A stretch of DNA of 61,427 bases from CAZKJL01 sp964611095 (GTDB lineage Bacteria; Patescibacteriota; Gracilibacteria; Peribacterales; Peribacteraceae), in the NCBI GenBank assembly GCA_964611095.1, contig CAZSWJ010000004.1, positions 1-61,427 on the forward strand, written 5' to 3'. Each line of letters opens with the position of its first letter. The stretch's first letter is position 1. Both the position numbers and the translations under genes were made by a program. Of this stretch, positions 39,777 to 48,330 are shown one piece after another. The notes below the pieces were generated by a model. It worked only from the letters and a program-made list of their open reading frames with translations. It had not been told where the DNA came from and did not search any database.

Positions 39777-42149
39777 ATGAAGATTTCTCGCGACTGGCTC
39801 ACCGATTTCATCGACTTCACGGAGCAGGATCCCTCCGTCATCGCCGACAGGCTGACGCGCGGCATGGGCGAAGTGGACGACGTCGTGATGCAGGGTGAAT
39901 TTTTGGATCATTGCGTCCTGGGAAAAGTGCAAACCGTGGAAAAACATCCGAATGCCGACAAGCTGGCTGTGTGCACGGTGGATACCGATCAAGGCATCAA
40001 GACCGTCGTGTGCGGCGGAAGCAACGTACGGCCCGGCATGCTCGTGGCCTTCGCCCACACGGGAGCGACCGTGTTGTGGCACGGCGGTGAAAAAATGACG
40101 CTCGCTCCGGTCAAGATCCGCGGTGTCGAAAGTCACGGCATGATCTGCGCCCAAGAAGAGCTGGCGCTTACGCAGTTCCCGCCCAAGCCCGATGATGGAC
40201 CTCGACCGATCATTGATCTTTCCTCTTTCCACTTTCCTCTTTCCACCGCGACCGTCGGCACGCCGCTCCGCACCGCGCTCGGCATGACGGACGTCGTCTT
40301 CCACATCGACAACCACGCAATCACGAACCGCCCCGACCTGTTCTCGCACATCGGTGTGGCGCGCGAACTCGTGGCCATGGGTCTCGCCACGTGGAAGAAG
40401 CAAAAGAAGTCGGCGCCCGTCAAATTCGGAGCGAAGCCCGTGCCGTTCACCGTGAAGAACGACGCCGGAAATCTGATCCCGTATTTCGAAGGATGTCTGC
40501 TGAGAGTGGAAGGACCGGGTGAAACTCCGGACTGGATGAAACGTCGTCTGGAAGCCACGGGTTGGCGCAGCATCAACCTCATCGTGGACATCACGAACTA
40601 TGTTTTGATGGAAGTCGGCATGCCGCTCCACGCGTTCGACTCCGACGACTTCAAAGGCGAGCTCCACATCCGCCAAGCGACGAAGGGCGAAAAGATCACG
40701 ACGCTCGACAAGCAAATCCGCAACCTCCCCGACGGAGCGCTCATCATCAGCGATGACGAAGGAATCTTCGACATCTTCGGCGTGATGGGAGGACTGCGCA
40801 CGTCGAACAAGCCGACGACGAAACACATCTTCGTGCAGGCCGGTATCCCCGACCCCGTGAGCATCCGTCGCACCGTGATCGCCATGGCGCACCGCACGGA
40901 TGCAGCGACGGTGTACGAAAAGGGCGTTCTCCCGACGACGGCCGAAGCGGGCCTCAAGCGCGCCGTGGAGCTCCTGCTTGAGCTCGCTCCCGGAGCGAGC
41001 GTCATCAGCAAGCCGCTCACGTGGGGCAAGAAGCCGACCGCAAAAACCATCAAAGCCGATCCGGAGTACATCCAAAAGTTCATCGGTGCCCCGATCTCCG
41101 CCGCCACGATCAAGAAAATTCTCACCGATGTGGGATGTGAGGTGAAGGCGAGTGGAAAAATGTTGTCGGTCACGGCTCCGGAGTGGCGCAAAGACATCGC
41201 GCACATTCAGGACTTGGTGGAAGAGGTGGCACGCATTCACGGTTACGCCGCGGTGAAGCCGGTGATGCCGGAAGCAAACATCACGCCGCCGCCCAGGGAC
41301 CCGCGCATCCATTTCGTCCGCGATGCGCTCAAGGAGCAGGGCTACCTCGAAATGCTGCACCTCGCGTTCGCAAGTCCGTCGCTCCTCAAAAAATTCGGCA
41401 TTGATCCGTCGTCTGCGCAGGAAATCGAAAACCCTCTCGGCGAAGAACTGTCGCGTCTGCGTCCCGCCATCTTGCCCGCCATGCTCGATACCGCCGAACG
41501 CGCGGTGATGCGCATGGACTCGGTGCTCAAGATGTACGAGTACGGACATGTCTTCCAAGGCGACGCAGAAACGATGCAGTTCGCGCTGCTCGTGGCCGCA
41601 CGCGGCAAGACGACGCTCAAGGAAAGCCCCGTGCTCCTCGCCAAAGCCGATCTCATCGAGGCATTCGAGAAAGCCGGCTACGCGCTGACCGTGGAGCAGA
41701 CGACGAAGAACTTGCCGTCCTTCGCCCATGCCGCGAGAAGCGCCGTCGTGCGCTGCCAAGGCAAAAACGTGGGGCTCGTGACGGAGATTCACCCCAACCT
41801 CGCGCGTTCGTTCGGCTTGCCCGGTCGCGCCGCCGCCGCCGTCATCGATATGGAGGCGCTCTTCGCTCTGCCGCCGACGATCAAGCTGGCCACTCCGCTT
41901 CCCAAGTTCCCCGACGTGACGCTCGATGAAACCATCCCGCTGCCCAAGGCCGCCTACGCCGCACTCGCCGCCAGGCTGAAAGCGATCGACCCGCTGCTGC
42001 ACACCGTCGTGCTCGCCGATTTGTACGAGAGCGCCGCCGCTTCCACGATGACGCTCCGCTTCACGTACCGCGCCGAGGACAGAACGCTGACGCAGGAAGA
42101 GGTGGAAAAAGTGCATCAAAAAGTATTGGCGGAATTGAAAAAGGGTTAA
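39777..42149 (+). CDS. pheT: Phenylalanine-tRNA ligase beta subunit
   Basis: A 790-residue beta chain with the domains in order. The tRNA-binding OB domain (about 40-150) holds HPNADKLAVCTVDTDQG. The B3/B4 editing domain includes PDLFSHIGVARELVAMGL, and INLIVDITNYVLMEVGMPLH starts the next block. B5 carries the metal/DNA-like site, and the pseudo-catalytic core and anticodon-binding C-terminus end in VHQKVLAELKKG. Residues about 148-157 are encoded by a 7-base repeat array (40218-40245). The alpha subunit gene pheS is not adjacent. Confidence 0.94.
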   Translation: MKISRDWLTDFIDFTEQDPSVIADRLTRGMGEVDDVVMQGEFLDHCVLGKVQTVEKHPNADKLAVCTVDTDQGIKTVVCGGSNVRPGMLVAFAHTGATVLWHGGEKMTLAPVKIRGVESHGMICAQEELALTQFPPKPDDGPRPIIDLSSFHFPLSTATVGTPLRTALGMTDVVFHIDNHAITNRPDLFSHIGVARELVAMGLATWKKQKKSAPVKFGAKPVPFTVKNDAGNLIPYFEGCLLRVEGPGETPDWMKRRLEATGWRSINLIVDITNYVLMEVGMPLHAFDSDDFKGELHIRQATKGEKITTLDKQIRNLPDGALIISDDEGIFDIFGVMGGLRTSNKPTTKHIFVQAGIPDPVSIRRTVIAMAHRTDAATVYEKGVLPTTAEAGLKRAVELLLELAPGASVISKPLTWGKKPTAKTIKADPEYIQKFIGAPISAATIKKILTDVGCEVKASGKMLSVTAPEWRKDIAHIQDLVEEVARIHGYAAVKPVMPEANITPPPRDPRIHFVRDALKEQGYLEMLHLAFASPSLLKKFGIDPSSAQEIENPLGEELSRLRPAILPAMLDTAERAVMRMDSVLKMYEYGHVFQGDAETMQFALLVAARGKTTLKESPVLLAKADLIEAFEKAGYALTVEQTTKNLPSFAHAARSAVVRCQGKNVGLVTEIHPNLARSFGLPGRAAAAVIDMEALFALPPTIKLATPLPKFPDVTLDETIPLPKAAYAALAARLKAIDPLLHTVVLADLYESAAASTMTLRFTYRAEDRTLTQEEVEKVHQKVLAELKKG
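40218..40245. repeat. 7-base tandem repeat array inside pheT
   Basis: CTTTCCT, CTTTCCA, CTTTCCT, CTTTCCA: four perfect-register units encoding LSSFHFPLS in frame between the OB and B3/B4 domains. Confidence 0.8.
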
Positions 42150-42151
42150 GC

Positions 42152-42182
42152 TGACCGCTACCCGCCATCCGCTAACCGCCAA
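42152..42182. repeat. 7-base tandem repeat array
   Basis: Units CTGACCG, CTACCCG, CCATCCG, CTAACCG, CC, filling the spacer between pheT and the adenosyltransferase gene. Confidence 0.85.
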
Positions 42183-42184
42183 TA

Positions 42185-42736
42185 ATGAAAATCTACACCC
42201 GCACCGGCGACAAAGGCTCCACGGGCCTCTTTGGCGGCACGCGACTGAAGAAGTCGGCATCGCGGCTGCACGCCTACGGCACGCTCGATGAGCTGAATGC
42301 CTGCTTGGGTGTCATCGTTGCCGACAAAAACTTGCCCGCTCCCCTCCCTACGCAACTCATCAAAATTCAGACGCTTCTTTTTTCACTCGGATCCGATTTG
42401 GCAACTCCGCTCTCGAGCAAAGCCAACATTAAACGTATGGACGAAACTCCGGCAACCGAGATGGAGCAGTGGATCGACGCGATGGAGGAGGAACTTCCGC
42501 AGATGACCAAGTTCATTCTGCCCGGAGGTTCTCACGTCGGCGCACTGCTGCACCAGGCACGCACCGTCTGTCGCCGCGCCGAACGATGGATGGTGCAACT
42601 GCAGTCCGAGGAACCCATCACCGATGCCACGATCGTCATCGTGAACCGCCTGAGCGACTATCTGTTCGTTGCGGCCCGATATGCCAATAAAAGGCTCGGC
42701 ATCGGCGAAACGGAGGTGGAGATCCCGCGCGCGTAG
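42185..42736 (+). CDS. ATP:cob(I)alamin adenosyltransferase, PduO type
   Basis: A 183-residue five-helix-bundle enzyme that makes adenosylcobalamin. It has MKIYTRTGDKGSTGLFGG (ATP site), RLHAYGTLDELNACLG, ARTVCRRAERWMVQL (catalytic Arg region) and LSDYLFVAARYAN. No cobalamin-dependent enzyme or corrin gene is near; a B12-dependent ribonucleotide reductase elsewhere is one possible client. Confidence 0.92.
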   Translation: MKIYTRTGDKGSTGLFGGTRLKKSASRLHAYGTLDELNACLGVIVADKNLPAPLPTQLIKIQTLLFSLGSDLATPLSSKANIKRMDETPATEMEQWIDAMEEELPQMTKFILPGGSHVGALLHQARTVCRRAERWMVQLQSEEPITDATIVIVNRLSDYLFVAARYANKRLGIGETEVEIPRA

Positions 42737-42760
42737 CTGGAAATAGGCTCCGTATCGTCC

Positions 42761-42766
42761 TAAAAT
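42761..42766 (+). promoter_or_regulatory. -10 element TAAAAT of the 42775 gene
   Basis: TAAAAT ends 8 bases before the ATG at 42775. Confidence 0.45.
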
Positions 42767-42774
42767 ACGCCGCT

Positions 42775-43182
42775 ATGAGCGATAACGTTCTTGATCCCGA
42801 CGGCATCGTATGGAACGAAACGGTTGATGTGATTTTGGCAATGTGCGCAACAATGCCGACGAACGAAGCCGAGTGCGTGAGTCGGGTGCAAGACATCGGG
42901 CTTCTGGCGCGCCGTCTTTTGACCGACGCTACGACAGCTTCCACGGAAACGATCAACGAGTGGACGCGGAGGCTCCACCACGTACCCACGAACATCGGCA
43001 TTCATCCCGAATTTTCCAACGAATCGCAGCGCATCATCGACGGTATCCGTAATTCGGTCGAGCGATACATCGACTTTCAATTGCCGGGCATCGCACGGGA
43101 CAACATACCCATGCCCGACAGCGGCATTACGATTGATCTCGGTGAAGGCATCGACCCGAGCATGATCATCCTCGAGGACTAA
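42775..43182 (+). CDS. Hypothetical protein
   Basis: A 135-residue acidic soluble protein, helical in the middle (ECVSRVQDIGLLARRLLTDA; QRIIDGIRNSVERYIDFQL), with an acidic C-terminus. No family recognised. Its stop overlaps the stop of the convergent gene by 4 bases (CTAA). Confidence 0.6.
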   Translation: MSDNVLDPDGIVWNETVDVILAMCATMPTNEAECVSRVQDIGLLARRLLTDATTASTETINEWTRRLHHVPTNIGIHPEFSNESQRIIDGIRNSVERYIDFQLPGIARDNIPMPDSGITIDLGEGIDPSMIILED

Positions 43183-43475
43183 ATCTCGGCAAACGGCGCC
43201 ATGAAGTTGATCCAGGCGAACGTGATGATGGCGACTCCCACGGGCACGGCGATGAGCAGGAAGACGGGAAAGGACTTCTTGTCCTTGACGATGCTGACGT
43301 AGAGGCTCATGCCGCCGAAGACCGATGCGAGGAAGATGAGCGGCAGATCGAGGACGTTCAAAAGCGTGACGGCGCCCTCGCCCAACGAACCGCGCTGCAC
43401 GAGCACGATGAGAACGATGACGATGCTCCCGAGGAGGTAGAACAGAATCCCTGCGGCACGACGAAGTGCATCCAT
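43179..43475 (-). CDS. Small three-helix membrane protein, function unknown
   Basis: A 98-residue protein with hydrophobic segments at about residues 8-27, 39-60 and 72-91. The start at 43475 is chosen because a TATGAT box ends 7 bases upstream; the ATGs at 43484 and 43487 fall inside that box. It lies after rpmH, in the place where rnpA is found in most bacteria, but shows no resemblance to RnpA. Confidence 0.6.
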   Translation of the reverse strand: MDALRRAAGILFYLLGSIVIVLIVLVQRGSLGEGAVTLLNVLDLPLIFLASVFGGMSLYVSIVKDKKSFPVFLLIAVPVGVAIITFAWINFMAPFAEI

Positions 43476-43482
43476 GTGTCGC

Positions 43483-43488
43483 ATCATA
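43483..43488 (-). promoter_or_regulatory. -10 element TATGAT of the 43475 gene
   Basis: TATGAT lies 7 bases before the ATG at 43475. Confidence 0.45.
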
Positions 43489-43500
43489 CACGAATGATAT

Positions 43501-43644
43501 TTACTTGGCCTTCTTCTGAACCGTCAGGCGCTTACGACCCTGAGCACGGCGGCGCTTGAGAACAAGACGACCCGTTTTGGATTTGGAGCGTGCAAGGAAA
43601 CCGTGCACACGCAGACGCCGACGCCAACGAAGCTTACCAAGCAT
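43501..43644 (-). CDS. rpmH: 50S ribosomal protein L34
   Basis: A 47-residue, very basic protein (MLGKLRWRRRLRVHGFLARS, then KSKTGRLVLKRRRAQGRKRL). The HGF.AR......GR.VL..RRA.GR.RL core is diagnostic of L34. The N-terminus differs from the usual MKRTFQPSN. It is encoded alone, without dnaA or rnpA beside it. Confidence 0.93.
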   Translation of the reverse strand: MLGKLRWRRRLRVHGFLARSKSKTGRLVLKRRRAQGRKRLTVQKKAK

Positions 43645-43655
43645 AAAGCTGGGGT

Positions 43656-43661
43656 AGGGTA
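43656..43661 (-). promoter_or_regulatory. -10 element TACCCT of rpmH
   Basis: TACCCT, preceded by TG, lies 11 bases before the rpmH ATG; a modest match. Confidence 0.35.
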
Positions 43662-43711
43662 CACAATGGTCGGTAGGCACGTCAAGGCAACCAGGCCCGG
43701 GAAATGAGGGC

Positions 43712-45130
43712 TTATTCCGGCTGCAGGAGCGACTTCACAAGCTTCCTGGAAGCCGTCTGTTTACAGGCTTTGAGCGACACGGGCTTGAGGGTCGCTCCGC
43801 GGCCAAACAGGCACTCCACGGTATCGCCGTCCCGAAGTTCGGCATCCTGCGGCGCGTGGCGCCCGTTCACACGGACGGATTTGAGGAACTTCACCCGCTT
43901 CCCCGCCGTATGGCAGGCGAAGTCCAAACACGTCACGGGTGACGGCAAATGCCACAGATTGTTCTTGGGATCGAAGAGCGCGATCTGCTTCTCGTTGAAA
44001 TACGTCCGCATGAGATTCTTGAATTGGTCGGGCGACCGCGCCGCCTCGCGCAGCACCAAGAGGTTGGAAAAAAGGTCGACTCTCGCGAAGCGCGAGTGAA
44101 AACCGTACAAACAGTGCTTGTAATCCGCGTGCCGAGCCGAACCGAACTCGCACGCTTGGTGCATCTCGACGCTGCGAATTTGGATCTCCACCGGATATTC
44201 ACTGACACCCGCCATGGGATACACCACGGTGTGAATGGAGCGATACCCGTTCTCCTTGGGCGCGCCGATGTAATCTTTGAGTTTGCCCGGAATCGGATGC
44301 AGGCACGAGTGCACGATGCCGAGCGCACGGTAACAATCGTCGATGGCGGGTACGACGACTCGAAGCGCGAGCCTGTCGGTGAGATCTTCGAACTTGCGAC
44401 GCTTTACCGCCATCTTGCGGTACGTGGAGTAGAGAGTTTTGGTACGTGATGAAATATCGGCGGTGATGCCGTGGGACTTGAGATGTTTTTGGACGAACGC
44501 ACCCACATGTTCCAGGCACAGCGCGTCGTTCTTGGCATGCGCCGCGAATTTCTTCTCGAGCGCTCCCGCGATGGCGGGCTGCAGATACTTGAAACACGTG
44601 TCCTCCATCTCGTGTCGCCACGCGTGCATGCTGAGTCTGCCGGCGATGGCTGCGTACATGTGCAACGTCTCGTGCGCGATCTGTTTGCGGAGCTTCGCCG
44701 AGAATCTCTTGAGGCGACGCACGTCGTTGAGGCGGTGCGCCATACGGAGCGGCAGGAGCCTGTGATCGGCAACGAAGGCTTGGAGCACCGTATCGAGGTC
44801 CTTGGTCTCGGCATCGATATGCAGACGACGCAGTTCGTGCATTTTTCCGACGAGCGTCCGTTGGATGGGCGTGAGCGGCGAGAGTTTCAGAAGCTCGGCG
44901 CCGTTCTCGTGGAGCGGCAGGTCGTGCAAAATCGCGACCCCCAGGAGCTCCGCATCGTCCATGACTTCCCGCAGGACCGCCGCAAGCTGGTGACCGTGCT
45001 CGGCGTACGACTCGCCGGTGCGTCGATGCATGGAGGACAGATGCTTCCTCGAAAATTCCGACGCATCCGAAAGCAGCGCGCGACCTTGGGAGGGAAGTCC
45101 GTCGGTGACACGAGCGAGGAGGCTCTGCAT
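43712..45130 (-). CDS. RelA/SpoT homologue, (p)ppGpp synthetase with degenerate hydrolase domain
   Basis: A 472-residue RSH protein. An N-terminal HD-like region has AILHDLPLHENGAELL: the HD pair remains, but the usual HDVVEDT acidic motif is lost, so hydrolase activity is doubtful. The synthetase domain (about 235-350) keeps KFEDLTDRLALRVVV, KDYIGAPKENGYRSIHT, VEIQIRSVEMHQACEFG and RHADYK. A TGS-like domain (about 395-455) has VRVNGRHAPQDAELRDGD. No ACT domain follows. The ATG at 45130 is preferred over 45139, which would sit just 0 bases after the TAAAAT box. Confidence 0.87.
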   Translation of the reverse strand: MQSLLARVTDGLPSQGRALLSDASEFSRKHLSSMHRRTGESYAEHGHQLAAVLREVMDDAELLGVAILHDLPLHENGAELLKLSPLTPIQRTLVGKMHELRRLHIDAETKDLDTVLQAFVADHRLLPLRMAHRLNDVRRLKRFSAKLRKQIAHETLHMYAAIAGRLSMHAWRHEMEDTCFKYLQPAIAGALEKKFAAHAKNDALCLEHVGAFVQKHLKSHGITADISSRTKTLYSTYRKMAVKRRKFEDLTDRLALRVVVPAIDDCYRALGIVHSCLHPIPGKLKDYIGAPKENGYRSIHTVVYPMAGVSEYPVEIQIRSVEMHQACEFGSARHADYKHCLYGFHSRFARVDLFSNLLVLREAARSPDQFKNLMRTYFNEKQIALFDPKNNLWHLPSPVTCLDFACHTAGKRVKFLKSVRVNGRHAPQDAELRDGDTVECLFGRGATLKPVSLKACKQTASRKLVKSLLQPE

Positions 45131-45139
45131 CTGTCGCAT

Positions 45140-45145
45140 ATTTTA
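45140..45145 (-). promoter_or_regulatory. -10 element TAAAAT of the RelA/SpoT homologue
   Basis: TAAAAT lies 9 bases before the ATG at 45130 and directly touches the alternative ATG at 45139. Confidence 0.5.
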
Positions 45146-45204
45146 CGGAATCTCGGAAAAAAATGACAATGCGAATTGACGTTTCCACTCACTCCTCTTT
45201 GGCC

Positions 45205-45210
45205 TAGACT
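45205..45210 (+). promoter_or_regulatory. -10 element TAGACT of the M16 peptidase gene
   Basis: TAGACT ends 8 bases before the ATG at 45219. Confidence 0.5.
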
Positions 45211-45218
45211 CGTTATCG

Positions 45219-46478
45219 ATGTTTTCCGTTCAGCGACTCAAATCAGGCCTGCCCGTTCTCACCGCACCGACCGACGGTACGGCCGCGGTCACGGTGCTCG
45301 TCTTCGCGGGTGCGGGATCGCGCTACGAAGTGCAGAAGAACCGCGGCATCAGCCACTTCTTGGAGCACATGTTCTTCAAGGGAGGCAAAACGTACACCGA
45401 TGCGGCGGCCGTGAGCATGGCCATCGACTCCGTCGGGGGCGACTTCAACGCATTCACAGGGAAGGAATACGCCGGTTACTACGTGAAGGTGGACGCCTCG
45501 CACGTCGAACTCGCCTGCAGTGTCCTCAGCGACATGCTCCTGCACGCCACGTTCCCGACGCATGAAATCGAGAAGGAGCGCGGCGTCATCATCGAGGAGT
45601 ACCGCATGTACCAAGACACGCCGATGTACCAGGCGGGTTGGGATTTCGAGACGCTCGTCTACGGCGATCAGCCGCTCGGATGGGACACCATCGGAACCGA
45701 GGAGCTCATTCGCTCCGTGACGCAGGAAGATTTCATGCGCCACAAGAACGAGCTCTACACACCCGATAACTTGGTCGTGACGTTCGCAGGAAAAATCGAT
45801 GAAGCCAAGGCGATGGCGCTCGGCAAGGAACACTTCGGCGCCATCGGCGGCAAGAAGGCCATGGAATTCAAGCCCGTCACGAAGCATACGGGGAAGCGCG
45901 TGGCACTCACGACGAAGCAGACCGAGCAGGCACACCTCGTGCTCGGCGTGGAGTCGGTGTCGTCGCTCGACGAAGACCACTTCGCGCAGAAGCTCCTGGC
46001 CGTCATCCTCGGCGGATCCATGAGCTCGCGCATGTTCCTCCGTATCCGCGAAGCGCGCGGACTGTGTTACTACATCTCCACGTCGACGGACAACTACTTG
46101 GACACCGGCCTCCTTTCCACGCGCGCAGGCGTCGACCAATCAAGGCTGCACGAAGCCATCTCGGCGATCCGCCACGAATACGACGTGTGCGCCAAAGACG
46201 GCATCACGAAGGACGAACTCCGCCGCGCCAAAGATTATCTGAAGGGAAAGATCACGCTCTCCATGGAAGACTCCGAGGAGCGCGCGCACTTCTTCGGAAA
46301 GCAGCAGCTCCTCTACCCCAAGACGCGCGACCTTACCGAGTACTTCGAGAAGATCGAGGCCGTTACCTCCGAACAGATCAACAAGCTCTCGTCGCGCATC
46401 CTCACGAAAGAAAACTTGCGCCTTGTCGTCATCGGCAAGGAGAATGATGAAAAGAAGCTGGAGGGGCTCATCTCCTGA
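45219..46478 (+). CDS. M16-family zinc peptidase (insulinase/processing-peptidase type)
   Basis: A 419-residue inverzincin. The HFLEHMFFKGG motif (about 46-56) supplies the inverted zinc site and catalytic glutamate, with the third ligand in EKERGVIIEEYRMYQD. The second, non-catalytic half has LLAVILGGSMSSRMFLRIRE and GLCYYISTSTDNYLDTG with the typical R-x-x-x-G-L-xY substrate motif. The length matches single-chain bacterial PqqL/YmxG-like proteins. There is no signal peptide, so it is probably cytoplasmic. Confidence 0.92.
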   Translation: MFSVQRLKSGLPVLTAPTDGTAAVTVLVFAGAGSRYEVQKNRGISHFLEHMFFKGGKTYTDAAAVSMAIDSVGGDFNAFTGKEYAGYYVKVDASHVELACSVLSDMLLHATFPTHEIEKERGVIIEEYRMYQDTPMYQAGWDFETLVYGDQPLGWDTIGTEELIRSVTQEDFMRHKNELYTPDNLVVTFAGKIDEAKAMALGKEHFGAIGGKKAMEFKPVTKHTGKRVALTTKQTEQAHLVLGVESVSSLDEDHFAQKLLAVILGGSMSSRMFLRIREARGLCYYISTSTDNYLDTGLLSTRAGVDQSRLHEAISAIRHEYDVCAKDGITKDELRRAKDYLKGKITLSMEDSEERAHFFGKQQLLYPKTRDLTEYFEKIEAVTSEQINKLSSRILTKENLRLVVIGKENDEKKLEGLIS

Positions 46479-46587
46479 TTCTCCCGACGTCGACGGCCAT
46501 ATTGCATGACGGAGGGTTAAGGCCTCTGTATTGTCAAAAACTCCTTACTCATGTAAACAATATGAAACCTCTTTCGCCCAACTCCTC

Positions 46588-47007
46588 ATGGAACGCACTC
46601 TGATTCTCCTCAAACCCGACGCCGTCGCCGGAAAATTCTGCGGCAAAGTCATCACTCGCTTCGAGGATGCGGGCTTCACGATCCGCGGATGCAAGATGAT
46701 GAACCTCACGCCCGCGATTCTCCGCGAGCACTACGCCCACGTCGCCGACAAGCCGTTCTACCCCGAGATCGAGAAGTTCATGGCCTCCGTTCCCGTCATC
46801 GCCATGGTGGTGGAGGGTGAAGACAGCATCAACAAAATCCGCGACATGCTCGGTGTGACGGACAGCCGCAAGGCCGCTCCCGGAACCATCCGCGCAACGC
46901 TCGGCAAAGACGTCATGATCAACGTGGCGCATGCATCGGACAGCAAAGAGTCCGCCGAGAAAGAAGTTGCTCGCTTCTTCAAGAAGGACGAGCTCTTCGC
47001 CTACTAA
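46588..47007 (+). CDS. ndk: Nucleoside diphosphate kinase
   Basis: A 139-residue NDK with ERTLILLKPDAVAG, VADKPFYPEIEKFM, the nucleotide-binding TDSRKAAPGTIRA and the catalytic histidine in INVAHASDSKESAEKEV. The active-site block reads NVAHASDS instead of the usual NxxHGSDS. The ATG at 46588 starts the family N-terminus; the open frame back to 46531 has no support. Confidence 0.93.
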   Translation: MERTLILLKPDAVAGKFCGKVITRFEDAGFTIRGCKMMNLTPAILREHYAHVADKPFYPEIEKFMASVPVIAMVVEGEDSINKIRDMLGVTDSRKAAPGTIRATLGKDVMINVAHASDSKESAEKEVARFFKKDELFAY

Positions 47008-47013
47008 GCGCGA

Positions 47014-48294
47014 TTATTTCAGGATGACGCCGCTGGCGGTTTTTGCGTTGCTTGCGACACGGTGCATGGTGAGCCAGAGCGCCGCGGCATCGAGCTGAGG
47101 ATCTTTGCCCGAGCGGTATTCCTCGGCAGAACGATCGATGATGATGTCGGGCGAGATGCCTTTTTTGGCGAGGTCGTGGCCGCTCGGCGTGAGCCACTTG
47201 GCGGTGGTGACGCGGAGACTCGACCCGCCCGGAAGATCGATGATCTCCTGGACGGTGCCCTTGCCGAAGCTCTGCGTACCGATGAGCGTGGCGCGGCCGT
47301 TGTCCTTGAGTGCACCGGCGGTGATTTCGGACGCGCTCGCCGATCCGCCGTTGATGAGAACGACCAAAGGAACATCGGGCAGGAGCACTTGGCCCGTGAC
47401 CATGCTTTCTTGCGCGGGTGTGTCGCGGCGAACCACCGAGACGACTTTGCCGGAGCTCTGGAACATGGAGACGATGTCCACGGCGCCGTCCAAGTAACCG
47501 CCTCCATTGAAGCGGAGGTCGAGAACCACGCCCTTCAGCCCCTGCGGCAATGCCTGGATGGCCTTTCGCATCTCGACGACCGAGTCGTCGCCGAATTGGT
47601 TGAGCGTGAGGACTCCGATGGAACCCGTCTGCGTTTTGACGACTTTGGATTCCACGCTCGGAATGTGAATGGCGTCGCGCATGACGGCGATGACGATGGG
47701 CGCCGGCTTGCCCTCGCGCACGACGGTGAGGTTCACGGTCGTTCCCTTCGGTCCGCGGATGAGCGATACGACCTGGTCGAGCGCCATGCCATCGAGATCC
47801 TGGTCGTTCACTTTGATGATGACGTCTTTGGTGAGGAGGCCTGCCTTGTCGGCGGGTGAACCCTTGATGGGCGCCACGACGACCACTTGTCCGTTGCTGA
47901 GATCGAGCTGTGCACCGATGCCCTCGAGCGTTCCGCTCAGCGCATCCGAGAACGACTTGCTGTCCACGGGTGTCATGAACACCGTGTACGGGTCACCGAG
48001 TGCCGAGACCATGCCGCCCACCGCACCGTAGACCATCTTGTCCACGGCCATGTCGTTCGGGTTGATGTAGTGCTTGCCGAGCAGTCTCCACACTCCCCAG
48101 AAGATGGAGAGATCCACTTTCTGTTCCGGGTCGCCCTCGAGTGTCCGGCCGCTGCCCGAGAACGTGAAGAGCTCCTCCATGCGCGTACGCTCGGAATCCA
48201 TGTGACGCGCCTCGTAGCTGGCACCCAGCTGGAAGCCGAGCACGAGCGCGATGAGCGGGAGAAGGCCGAGGACGAGCGTGCGAAGAAACTTCAT
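47014..48294 (-). CDS. ctpA: C-terminal processing peptidase, S41 family
   Basis: A 426-residue exported protease anchored by an N-terminal helix (about residues 5-23). A PDZ domain (about 115-190) contains LEGIGAQLDLSNGQVVVVAP and GLLTKDVIIKVNDQDLDG. The peptidase core has DLRFNGGGYLDGAVDI, the catalytic serine in NGGSASASEITAGAL and the catalytic lysine in GTQSFGKGTVQ. It would trim extracytoplasmic proteins. An AGGA 5 bases before the ATG is one of the few Shine-Dalgarno-like matches in the window. Confidence 0.92.
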   Translation of the reverse strand: MKFLRTLVLGLLPLIALVLGFQLGASYEARHMDSERTRMEELFTFSGSGRTLEGDPEQKVDLSIFWGVWRLLGKHYINPNDMAVDKMVYGAVGGMVSALGDPYTVFMTPVDSKSFSDALSGTLEGIGAQLDLSNGQVVVVAPIKGSPADKAGLLTKDVIIKVNDQDLDGMALDQVVSLIRGPKGTTVNLTVVREGKPAPIVIAVMRDAIHIPSVESKVVKTQTGSIGVLTLNQFGDDSVVEMRKAIQALPQGLKGVVLDLRFNGGGYLDGAVDIVSMFQSSGKVVSVVRRDTPAQESMVTGQVLLPDVPLVVLINGGSASASEITAGALKDNGRATLIGTQSFGKGTVQEIIDLPGGSSLRVTTAKWLTPSGHDLAKKGISPDIIIDRSAEEYRSGKDPQLDAAALWLTMHRVASNAKTASGVILK

Positions 48295-48318
48295 GATTCC
48301 TGTGACAGGCGAAAAGCA

Positions 48319-48324
48319 TATACT
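48319..48324 (+). promoter_or_regulatory. -10 element TATACT of the DUF1858/A-type carrier fusion
   Basis: TATACT ends exactly 6 bases before the ATG at 48331. Confidence 0.65.
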
Positions 48325-48330
48325 GGTCGC

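Noticed and set aside
39747..42260. 837-codon open frame on the minus strand opposite pheT
   Set aside because: It mirrors pheT codon for codon in GC-rich DNA, its translation is Arg/His/Glu-rich without motifs, and pheT itself is unambiguous.
43179..43475. rnpA (RNase P protein) next to rpmH
   Set aside because: The translation is a three-helix membrane protein without the basic RNR motif of RnpA.
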